Shown: piece by piece, positions 23,315-30,647 of the stretch | How the letters are laid out: each line of letters starts with the position of its first letter | Position numbering within the stretch: position 1 is the stretch's first letter | Assembly (NCBI GenBank): GCA_002350625.1 | Contig: DEFE01000035.1 | Span: 1 to 45,774 of the forward strand | Origin: Lachnospiraceae bacterium UBA2860 | GTDB lineage: Bacteria; Bacillota; Clostridia; Lachnospirales; Lachnospiraceae | Reading direction: 5' to 3' | DNA length: 45,774 nucleotides | Notes under the pieces: generated by a model | Databases searched by the model: none | Told to the model about the DNA's origin: nothing | What the model saw: only the letters and a program-made list of their open reading frames with translations | Position numbers and translations under genes: made by a program

Positions 23315-25756
23315 ATGAACCGGAATCAAAACAGGAAAAATCGAGGAAAGACAATCATTATTGCGGCCCTCTGCATATTATTTGCAGGGGCCGTATTGCT
23401 CATTGCGGCAGGCGTGAAGGGCATGCGGTCGGCGCAGGATTCGACCTTCGCCGGCGACGACGTGTGGCAGTCGGGCATGCTCCTTAAGGCAGAGGCGGAG
23501 GAGCTGTATCAGAAGACGCTGCAGCCGGCGCTTGAGAGGGCGGACGAAGCAGTGCGGGCAGGCGCTGCAAGTGAGGCGCGAAAGCTCCTGGCCGAGGCAT
23601 TTGCGACGGACGAGGACGCGATCGCGGGCGACTCGGATGAAGCGGTCTATGAGATGCTCGCCATGACCTACGCCTGCACAAAGAAGAAGATCTCCTCCGG
23701 CGACCGGAAGGAGCTTGCGAAGTATGACGCGAATCAGACGGAGGACCATCTGCTGAAGCTGATCGCTTCCGGCGGGGCGGTGGCCGACGACGATTATCTT
23801 GGCTCCGCAGAAGCGCTTCAGGGCGCGGATGCATCCTTCCTCATGCAGGTGCTGTTCGCACTTCGGCAGGACGGGATGACCGTGCTCGGGAAGGACAACG
23901 CGCTGGCCTTCCGGCGGGCGGCGGGAAATGAAGACGCCATCAAAGAGGCGGTCCGGGAGATCGCCGGCGGGGGCGTCTCGCCGCTTATGGCGTGGATCAT
24001 CAAGCACGCGCGCACTGTCATACTCGCGGGCGTGCTGCTGCTCATTGACGTGGTGCTGCTGTTCTTCCTGCTCTTATCGGACCGCAGCTGGCGGATGGAT
24101 TTCAAGTGGATTCTCATCCTCGTTATCGTCGATTTCCTGCTGTTCTTCCAGCTGCTGCCGCTCATCTACCTGCTTGTGAAGGCGGTCTTCCCGGACGGGA
24201 GCTTTTCGCTTGAGACGCTGACGCGCCTCTACACCTACAAGATGAACTGGCAGGCGCTTCGGAATACGATGATCGCGTCGCTTGCGACGATGGTGCTCGG
24301 GACGGCGATCGCATTTCCGCTCGCCTGGCTCGTCGGCAGGACGAATGTCTACGGGCGGGCGTTCTTCCGCCGCCTCTTCGTGGTCACCTACATGGTGCCG
24401 CCTTACGTAGGCGCCATGGCCTGGCTGCGCCTTCTGAACAAAAATGTCGGCACCGTGAATCTCGTGCTGCGGAAGGTTTTTTCGCTCGGCATCACGGAGG
24501 GCCCCTTGAATATCTACACGCTCGCCGGCCTGATCTGGGTGCTCACGACTTTCTATTATCCCTATGCATTTATCACGATCTCGCGCTCCATGGAGAAGAT
24601 GGACCCGACGCTTGAGGAGGCTTCCCGCGTGTCGGGCGCCGGCGCGTTTGTGACGCTGTTCCGCATCACCTTCCCGATGATGCTGCCGTCTCTTATGGCC
24701 GGCGCGCTTCTCGTCTTCATCAGCGCGGCGAGCTGCTACGGCATCCCGTCGATTATCGGCGCGCCGGGAAATGTGCACACGGTGACGACGCGGATCGTGC
24801 AGTATTTCGGCATCGGCGTGCAGGGCATCAATGACGCCACCGGCCTTGCGGTGTTCCTCATCGCGGCGGCGATCCTCGTGATGCTGCTGTCGGAGGTCGT
24901 CGTCGGGAAGCGGCAGTATGTCACGGTGTCCGGGAAATCGACGCGGCCGAATATCGTCGACCTGAGGCGCCTCCGGATACCATTTACGATTCTTCTTATT
25001 CTGTTCTCGCTGATCGCGGTGGTGATCCCGTTTTTGACGATTCTCGGCACGTCCTTTAAAGTGGACGTGGGGAAGACGCTTCTTGCGCCCGGCAATTTCA
25101 CCTGGGCACAGTGGAAGACGCTGATGCGGGGCGAGACGGTCTCCTGCCTCGTGAATTCGCTGCTTTTCGGCGCGGCAGCGGCGACGGCCGGTATCGCCAT
25201 CTCGTGCACGATGAGCTATCTGCTGCAGCGGACTACGATTCGCGGGCGGCAGATCCCGAACTTTTTGATTACACTCGGGTCGGGGACGCCGTCCGTGGTC
25301 ATCGCGCTCGGACTCATCCTCACGATGCGCGGGCAGTTCGGCGCGAATCTCTACGGGACGGCGGCAATTCTGATCATCGCCTATCTCGTGAAGTACCTGA
25401 TGATGGGCATGCGGACCGTGACGTCGGCGATGTCGCAGATCCACGTGTCGCTCGAGGAGTGCTCGCAGATCTCCGGCGCGAGCTGGCTGAAGACGATGCT
25501 GAAGATCACGGGACCTTTGATTTTCCCGTCGATTGCGGCCGGCTGGTTCCTGATTTTTATTCCGAGCTTCTATGAGCTGTCGATGACGACGCTGCTTTAT
25601 TCGGACCAGACGAAGACGATCGGCTATCAGCTTTATGAGTACTGGACGCTGACGAGCCAGCCGCAGGCCTGCGCGATGGCCTCCGGGATCCTGTTGTTTA
25701 TCGTGCTGCTGAATTTTGTGCTGAACCGCCTCACTAAAGGCGAGTTTTCAATATGA
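23315..25756 (+). CDS. Fused iron(III)-type ABC permease with an N-terminal extracytoplasmic extension
   Basis: An 813-residue FbpB-like permease carrying two binding-protein-dependent transport domains. The EAA loops are EEASRVSGAG (from about 434) and EECSQISGAS (from about 714). Family members are usually 500-560 residues. Here about 230 residues are added: a helix at about 14-36, a helical, mainly charged outer region (about 45-230), and a helix at about 233-255 before the permease proper. The extension could contact the binding protein or sense a ligand; this is a guess. The gene starts 12 bases after the binding-protein gene. Confidence 0.87.
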   Translation: MNRNQNRKNRGKTIIIAALCILFAGAVLLIAAGVKGMRSAQDSTFAGDDVWQSGMLLKAEAEELYQKTLQPALERADEAVRAGAASEARKLLAEAFATDEDAIAGDSDEAVYEMLAMTYACTKKKISSGDRKELAKYDANQTEDHLLKLIASGGAVADDDYLGSAEALQGADASFLMQVLFALRQDGMTVLGKDNALAFRRAAGNEDAIKEAVREIAGGGVSPLMAWIIKHARTVILAGVLLLIDVVLLFFLLLSDRSWRMDFKWILILVIVDFLLFFQLLPLIYLLVKAVFPDGSFSLETLTRLYTYKMNWQALRNTMIASLATMVLGTAIAFPLAWLVGRTNVYGRAFFRRLFVVTYMVPPYVGAMAWLRLLNKNVGTVNLVLRKVFSLGITEGPLNIYTLAGLIWVLTTFYYPYAFITISRSMEKMDPTLEEASRVSGAGAFVTLFRITFPMMLPSLMAGALLVFISAASCYGIPSIIGAPGNVHTVTTRIVQYFGIGVQGINDATGLAVFLIAAAILVMLLSEVVVGKRQYVTVSGKSTRPNIVDLRRLRIPFTILLILFSLIAVVIPFLTILGTSFKVDVGKTLLAPGNFTWAQWKTLMRGETVSCLVNSLLFGAAAATAGIAISCTMSYLLQRTTIRGRQIPNFLITLGSGTPSVVIALGLILTMRGQFGANLYGTAAILIIAYLVKYLMMGMRTVTSAMSQIHVSLEECSQISGASWLKTMLKITGPLIFPSIAAGWFLIFIPSFYELSMTTLLYSDQTKTIGYQLYEYWTLTSQPQACAMASGILLFIVLLNFVLNRLTKGEFSI

Positions 25757-25765
25757 GGGTAAGCC

Positions 25766-26836
25766 ATGTCCCAAGTGACGATTAAACATGTGACGAAGAG
25801 TTTTGATAATGTGCAGGTGCTGAAGGAGTTCGACGCGGTGTTTCATGACGGAGAGTTCGTGACGCTGCTCGGGCCTTCGGGCTGCGGGAAGACGACGATG
25901 CTGCGGATTATCGCCGGGTTTGAGAAGCCGACGACGGGGGAGGTTTATTTTGACGACCGGCTGGTCTCCGGCGGGAAGACTTTCGTGCCGCCCGAGGACC
26001 GCGATATCGGTATGGTTTTTCAGTCGTACGCGGTCTGGCCGCATATGACGGTGTACGAAAATGTCATTTATCCGCTGAAGATCAAGAAAGTGCCCAAGCA
26101 GGAGATCCGGGAGCGGGCGGAGCGTATCCTGGATATTGTCCATCTGACGCAGTATAAGGACCGCCTGCCGAATCAGCTGTCGGGCGGACAGCAGCAGAGA
26201 GTGGCGCTCGCGCGGGCGCTTCTTGCGCAGCCGAAGCTGCTGCTTCTTGACGAGCCGCTCTCGAATCTTGACGCGAAGCTCAGGGAGACGATGCGCTTTG
26301 AGATTAAGGAGCTGACGAAGTCGCTCGGGATCACGGTTGTCTACGTCACGCACGACCAGACGGAGGCGATGGCGATGAGCGACAGGATTTTCCTGATTAA
26401 TGACGGCTGCATCCAGCAGTCGGGCGCGCCGGAGGAGATTTATAACCGGCCGTGCAGTCCGTTTGTGGCGGATTTCCTCGGGAAGGTGGATTTTTTCAAG
26501 GGCGTCGCGGAGAACGGCGTCGTGAAGGTGACGGATTGGGGCGCGGAGCTGCCTTATCCGGAGATGACGCATACGGGCGCGGTGCAGGTGGCGATCCGGC
26601 CGGAGAATATTCTGATCGGCGGGGACGGGGATATCTGCGGACGGCTGCGCCGGGTGTATTATCTTGGCGATGTGACGGATTGCCGCGTGGCGGTCGGCCA
26701 GGCGGAGGTGCGGGTAATTACGGACGGGTTTGCGCATGCGTCGCTCCGGGAAGGGGAGGATGTGCGGCTGCACGTGAAGGAGTTTCTTGTGTTTCCGGGG
26801 GAGGATCTTGAGGGGCAGCTGCAGATTCGGACGTGA
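25766..26836 (+). CDS. ATPase of the iron(III)-type ABC importer
   Basis: A 356-residue FbpC/PotA-type ATPase with Walker A GPSGCGKT (36-43), Q-loop Gln86, signature LSGGQ (138-142), Walker B LLLLDEP (158-164) and a C-terminal TOBE region (about 270-350). It completes the three-gene importer and begins nine bases after the permease stop. The ATG has only a weak GAGG upstream, suggesting translational coupling. Confidence 0.92.
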   Translation: MSQVTIKHVTKSFDNVQVLKEFDAVFHDGEFVTLLGPSGCGKTTMLRIIAGFEKPTTGEVYFDDRLVSGGKTFVPPEDRDIGMVFQSYAVWPHMTVYENVIYPLKIKKVPKQEIRERAERILDIVHLTQYKDRLPNQLSGGQQQRVALARALLAQPKLLLLDEPLSNLDAKLRETMRFEIKELTKSLGITVVYVTHDQTEAMAMSDRIFLINDGCIQQSGAPEEIYNRPCSPFVADFLGKVDFFKGVAENGVVKVTDWGAELPYPEMTHTGAVQVAIRPENILIGGDGDICGRLRRVYYLGDVTDCRVAVGQAEVRVITDGFAHASLREGEDVRLHVKEFLVFPGEDLEGQLQIRT

Positions 26837-26875
26837 TGCGGCGGCTTGATTCATAAGAATTGAAGGGTGATGATT

Positions 26876-27117
26876 CGCCGCAAAAGTGTGTTCCGCCCCG
26901 AAATGTATATCGCAGTCAGACGGCTTCCGCGCCTAGGACTTCTAAGCTTATCGAAAATCACTAAGAGCGGTTCTTCGAAAAAAACCTAACTCGCTTCGCT
27001 CAAACAGGGTTTTTTTCTGGAACAACGTGATTTTCGACAAGCAAGAAGTACTACGGCTTGTGCAGATTGTCTGACTGCGATATTCATTTCGGGGCGGAAC
27101 GCTCTTTTTGCAGGCGA
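26876..27117. repeat. Long imperfect inverted repeat (MITE- or BIME-like)
   Basis: Outer arms of 32 bases (26890-26921 and 27069-27100) are complementary with one mismatch, beginning GTTCCGCCCCGAAATG. Inner arms (26938-26961 and 27027-27049) match over ACTTCT and TCGAAAATCAC with one indel. The whole element is about 240 bases with a terminator-like hairpin in the middle. No target-site duplication was identified. Confidence 0.8.
26978..27016. terminator. Probable bidirectional terminator at the centre of the palindrome
   Basis: A run of seven A and a run of seven T flank an imperfect stem-loop (CCT...AGG with GCTTCGC at the tip), so either strand ends in a T run. It lies about 140 bases after the ABC ATPase gene. 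Confidence 0.6.
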
Positions 27118-27404
27118 TTTATAAGAGCAAGGGGGGAAGGCGTGTGGCAGAGACGGAAAGTAAAGGCGTCGGGACGAGCAGGGTGCAAAGGGATAAGGCG
27201 TGTGGCAGAGACGATAGGCGATGACCGAGGGATGGCAGGGTGAAGCGGAAGGTATGAACAAAGTGTGAATTCGGGGATATGTGGGGGAAGTTTAAGGTTC
27301 AGCTAAGGTTGGTGTTGTATTCTCCGTGCAACGAAACAAACAAGACAGCTTGAGACGCGGGTACCACAGGGTGTACCGCATAGCAGAAAAAGGAGGATAC
27401 AGTA

Positions 27405-29957
27405 ATGAAGAGAAAAATGGTGACAGCGCTTCTTTGCAGCATGGTGATTGCGACTTCGGCAGCGGGCAGTGCAGCAGCGGTCAGCGCAGATACAGAAGCA
27501 GTGATGACAGAGGCAGTTGAAATGCACCGCGGCTTCGGCGGCCAGGGACAGGAAAACCGCGGCGGAATGCCGGGCGGCGAGTTTGGCGGCCAGGGACAGG
27601 AAGATCGCGGCGGAATGCCGGGCGGCGAGTTTGGCGGCCAGGGGCAGGAAGATCGCGGCGGAATGCCGGGCGGCGAGTTCGGCGGTCAGGGGCAGCAGGG
27701 TGCACCGGAAGGCCAGCAGCAGAACGGCCAGCAGGGCGCGCCGGAAGGTCAGCAGCAGAACGGCCAGCAGGGCACACCGGAAGGCCAGCAGCAGAACGGC
27801 CAGCAGGGCGCGCCGGAAGGCCAGCAGCAGAACGGCCAGCAGGGCGCGCCGGAAGGTCAGCAGCAGAACGGCCAGCGGGGCGCATCGAATGGCCGGCAGG
27901 GACAGATGCCGGGCAGAGCTCCGGAGATGGGCAGCAATGGAGCGACTGTAGGTAAAGTGACAGCGATTGACGGCAATAAGGTGACAGTTTCTGTTTTGAA
28001 GGACGGCAAGGAGGAGAGCGTTACTTATGATCTGAGTGACGTGGAGATTACGAAAGCGCAGGGCGGCCCGATGATGGATAGACGTGACAGCCAGACGCCG
28101 CCGGAGAAGCCGGAAGGTGAGAGCGCGGGCAATGATCAGCAGACGCCGCCGGAGAAGCCGGAAGGTGAGAGCGCAGGCAGCGCGCAGCAGACGCAGCCGG
28201 AGAAGCCGGAAGGCGAGAGCGCAGATAGTGCGCAGCAGACGCCTTCGGAGAAGCCGGAAAGTGAGAGCGCAGACAGTGCGCAGCAGACGCCGCCGGAGAA
28301 GCCGGAAGGTGAGAGTGCAGATGGTGCGCAGCAGGGTGAGAAGGCAGCGGTGAGTGATATATCCGCAGGAGATTTAATTGAAATCGCGCTGGATGAAAGC
28401 GGAAATGTAAAGTCAGTGACGCTTCGTCAGAAGCCGGACAGGAGGGGCCAGGTTGGCCCTTCCGTTCAAAATGACAGTACTGCAGGCGCGAAGATGTCGA
28501 TGAGCACTGACGGCGATACAGAGAACGGTGAGGTTAGTACATCGACGGAAAAGCCGGAGAGCGAGAGCGATAACGGTGAGCAGCAGACGCCGCCGGAAAA
28601 GCCGGAAGGTGAGAGCAATAATGGTGAGCAGCAGACGCCTCCGGAAAAGCCGGAAGGTGAGAGCAATAATGGTGAGCAGCAGGCACCGCCGGAAAAACCG
28701 GACGGAGAGGCATCGAGCGGTGAAGCTCCTGATGGTGAGATGCCGAATGGGGAAATGCCCGGCGGCATGCCCGGAGGGATGCCCGGCGGCCAGGGAGGTC
28801 CCGGCGGATCTGCACCGACAGAGTATGTGGCAGCTTCGGCGCTGACGGAGAATGCTTCAGGTGAGACGTATACGTCCTCGGCGGAAGGCGAGAGCGCAGT
28901 GCTGGTTGATGGCAAGGAAGTCAGCATCTCCGATATCACAGTGGAAAAGACCGGGGACAGCAGCGGAGAGGATTCGGATTTTTATGGGACGAACGCTGCG
29001 GTGCTTGCGATTAACGGCGGACATCTGGTGATTGACGGCGCGAGCATCACGACAGATGGCACGCACGCCAATGCGGTGTTCAGCTACGGAGAAGGGACGA
29101 CGGTGGATGTTTCTGATGCGACGATTACGACGACCGGTAATAATTCGGGCGGCATCATGACAACGGGAGGCGCGACAATGAACGCCGAGAATCTGACGGT
29201 GAATACATCCGGGAATTCATCCGCTTCAATTCGCTCCGATAGAGGCGGCGGAACGGTGACGGTCAGCAAGGGTTCCTACAATACGTCAGGTGTCGGATCA
29301 CCGGCGATCTATTCGACGGCGGACATTACGGTTTCGGACGCGGCACTTTCGGCGACGAATTCCGAGGCGGTTGTCATTGAGGGCGGTAATTCCGTGACGC
29401 TGAACAATGTGAATGCGACCGGCAATAACGCCACATTGAACGGACAATCTACGATTAAGACCAACGTGCTGATTTATCAGTCGATGTCGGGAGATGCGTC
29501 TGAGGGGAAGTCGGCATTTTCGATGACGGGCGGATCCATGACGTGCGAGACAGGGACGATGTTCCATGTGACGAATACGACAACGACGATTGATCTCAGC
29601 GGCGTGGCATTTACATACGCAGATGACAGTGATGATTTCATCGTGATCTCCGAGGATTCCTGGGGCAATGCAGGGTCGAACGGCGGACACGTTACGATGA
29701 ATCTGGATGCGCAGACGGTGGAAGGCAACGCGGTGGTGGATCAGTCTTCGGATTTGACGATGACGCTCGCGAACGCTTCTTCTTACACAGGTGCTGTGAA
29801 CAGTGATAACTCCGGGGCGGAGATCTCCGTGAGTGTGAGCGCGGACAGCACCTGGACGCTGACAGGGGACAGCTACATCAGTTCTTTTGACGGTGATCTC
29901 AGTTCCGTCAATACGAATGGATATCATCTGTATGTGAATGGAGAACTGGCGGCGTAA
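27405..29957 (+). CDS. Repeat-rich secreted protein with C-terminal beta-helix-like domain
   Basis: An 850-residue exported protein with a signal peptide (likely cut near VSA at 28). Residues 44-91 are three 16-residue Gly-rich repeats (FGGQGQEDRGGMPGGE) and 97-156 are five 12-residue repeats (QQGAPEGQQQNG). A DUF5666-like beta domain (from about 183, GKVTAIDGNKVTVSV) is interrupted by five QTPPEKPEGES-type repeats and resumes at about 317 (VSDISAGDLIEIALDE). After a second PEKPEGES block and a Gly/Met/Pro linker, residues about 465-850 are Thr/Ser/Asn-rich strands (INGGHLVIDGASI, TVDVSDATI) like a right-handed beta-helix. No sortase motif is seen. A surface, matrix or carbohydrate-binding role is likely but unproven. 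The ATG has AAAGGAGG upstream. Confidence 0.82.
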   Translation: MKRKMVTALLCSMVIATSAAGSAAAVSADTEAVMTEAVEMHRGFGGQGQENRGGMPGGEFGGQGQEDRGGMPGGEFGGQGQEDRGGMPGGEFGGQGQQGAPEGQQQNGQQGAPEGQQQNGQQGTPEGQQQNGQQGAPEGQQQNGQQGAPEGQQQNGQRGASNGRQGQMPGRAPEMGSNGATVGKVTAIDGNKVTVSVLKDGKEESVTYDLSDVEITKAQGGPMMDRRDSQTPPEKPEGESAGNDQQTPPEKPEGESAGSAQQTQPEKPEGESADSAQQTPSEKPESESADSAQQTPPEKPEGESADGAQQGEKAAVSDISAGDLIEIALDESGNVKSVTLRQKPDRRGQVGPSVQNDSTAGAKMSMSTDGDTENGEVSTSTEKPESESDNGEQQTPPEKPEGESNNGEQQTPPEKPEGESNNGEQQAPPEKPDGEASSGEAPDGEMPNGEMPGGMPGGMPGGQGGPGGSAPTEYVAASALTENASGETYTSSAEGESAVLVDGKEVSISDITVEKTGDSSGEDSDFYGTNAAVLAINGGHLVIDGASITTDGTHANAVFSYGEGTTVDVSDATITTTGNNSGGIMTTGGATMNAENLTVNTSGNSSASIRSDRGGGTVTVSKGSYNTSGVGSPAIYSTADITVSDAALSATNSEAVVIEGGNSVTLNNVNATGNNATLNGQSTIKTNVLIYQSMSGDASEGKSAFSMTGGSMTCETGTMFHVTNTTTTIDLSGVAFTYADDSDDFIVISEDSWGNAGSNGGHVTMNLDAQTVEGNAVVDQSSDLTMTLANASSYTGAVNSDNSGAEISVSVSADSTWTLTGDSYISSFDGDLSSVNTNGYHLYVNGELAA
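27534..27677 (+). repeat. 48-bp tandem repeat, three copies
   Basis: Encodes FGGQGQ(E)(N/D)RGGMPGGE three times, with very few base differences. It keeps the reading frame. Confidence 0.9.
27693..27872 (+). repeat. 36-bp tandem repeat, five copies
   Basis: Encodes QQG(A/T)PEGQQQNG five times and a decayed sixth; copies are nearly identical in DNA, so copy number may vary between strains. Confidence 0.9.
28092..28331 (+). repeat. 48-bp tandem repeat, five copies
   Basis: Encodes QTPPEKPEGESAxxxQ five times, inside the DUF5666-like domain. Later copies carry more substitutions than the first two. Confidence 0.9.
28584..28727 (+). repeat. Second 48-bp repeat block, three copies
   Basis: Encodes QTPPEKPEGESNNGEQ three times, the last one changed to QAPPEKPDGEASSGEA. 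It is related to the block at 28092, suggesting one block arose from the other. Confidence 0.88.
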
Positions 29958-30011
29958 ACTGATGGATATTCGCTATGAAAACAATATCATGTTTCACATC
30001 ACCATGAGCAT

Positions 30012-30040
30012 AAGAGGCTGCACTGGGCGGCCTCTTTTTT
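30012..30040 (+). terminator. Intrinsic terminator after the repeat-rich protein
   Basis: AAGAGGC and GGCCTCTT flank a short loop and are followed by a T run, 55 bases after the stop at 29957. Confidence 0.8.
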
Positions 30041-30099
30041 CGCATTTCCGGAGAGTGCAGAACGTTATTGACGTTAATCCGTAGATGAATAATAATTAG

Positions 30100-30531
30100 A
30101 CTATATACCTTGTAGTACAGGTCAGGCGCCTGGCAGGTTCTGATCACGCGATGGAGGAGGCTGCGGAGGTGATGTATACGGCAATTACAGATGAGCAGAT
30201 GAAATCATATATGCTGCGACGGGAAATCGCTATCCTGGACCGCAATACGTTTATTACTGCGGCCAGAGAGGAAGGAGAAGCGCGAGGCATAGAGATCGGA
30301 GAAGCGCGAGGCATAGAAATCGGTGAGGCGCAGGGAAGGCTACTTGGCGCACAGCAGAAGCTGGTGGCGATGGTGTGCCGTAAACTAGCTAAAGGAAAAA
30401 CTGCGGCACAGATCGCCGAGGATCTGGAAGAGAATCTTGAGGAGATTGAGGCTATTGTGAAGGCGGCGGCTGCATTCGCGCCGGATTACGATTCGGAGAG
30501 AGTACAAACCGCATTAAATGCAGTAAAGTGA
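30100..30531 (+). pseudogene. 5'-truncated Rpn-family nuclease/transposase remnant
   Basis: The readable part, from ATG at 30151, is 126 residues and matches the C-terminal end of Rpn (PD-(D/E)XK) recombination-promoting nucleases: VMYTAITDEQMKSYM, then the typical repeat (EARGIEIGEARGIEIGEAQG), then a helical tail. The same frame is open upstream to 30100 and keeps family-like sequence (AGSDHAMEEAAE), so the gene once extended further. The catalytic N-terminal domain (about 200 residues) is missing; only 60 bases separate the open frame from the terminator of the previous gene. It is probably an inactive fragment, although the ATG could make a short protein. Confidence 0.72.
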
Positions 30532-30612
30532 AACAGCGCAGAGGAAGGAGTGCATGATGAGGGATGCCTTCATTCAATGATGCGTGAACAAATGCAGGGA
30601 AGGATACAAAAT

Positions 30613-30647
30613 GACCCGGGCTCATATGAACCCGGGTCTCTCTTTTT
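30613..30647. terminator. Terminator between the Rpn remnant and phosphoketolase
   Basis: GACCCGGG and CCCGGGTC form a perfect eight-base-pair stem with a ten-base loop, followed by a T-rich run on the plus strand. On the minus strand it lies just after the phosphoketolase stop and is followed by ATTTTG, so it may act in both directions. Confidence 0.8.

Larger units (their letters stand above)
26837..27404. other. 568-base gene-free stretch
   Basis: No convincing gene is seen. It contains the long imperfect palindrome (26876-27117) with a terminator at its centre, a 19-base direct repeat AAGGCGTGTGGCAGAGACG at 27137 and 27195, and the leader of the next gene with a small stem (GCGG-TAC/GTA-CCGC, 27357-27379) just before an AAAGGAGG ribosome binding site. 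Confidence 0.7.

Noticed and set aside
26986..27261. 91-codon minus-strand frame in the gene-free stretch
   Set aside because: It crosses the terminator and the arms of the palindrome, has low-quality Ser/Pro/Arg-rich sequence and no ribosome binding site.
27301..27404. c-di-GMP or other riboswitch before the repeat-rich secreted protein
   Set aside because: Only a small hairpin is visible; the conserved bases of GEMM riboswitches are absent.
27534..28727. CRISPR array
   Set aside because: Repeats are contiguous, without spacers, in frame and encode protein repeats.
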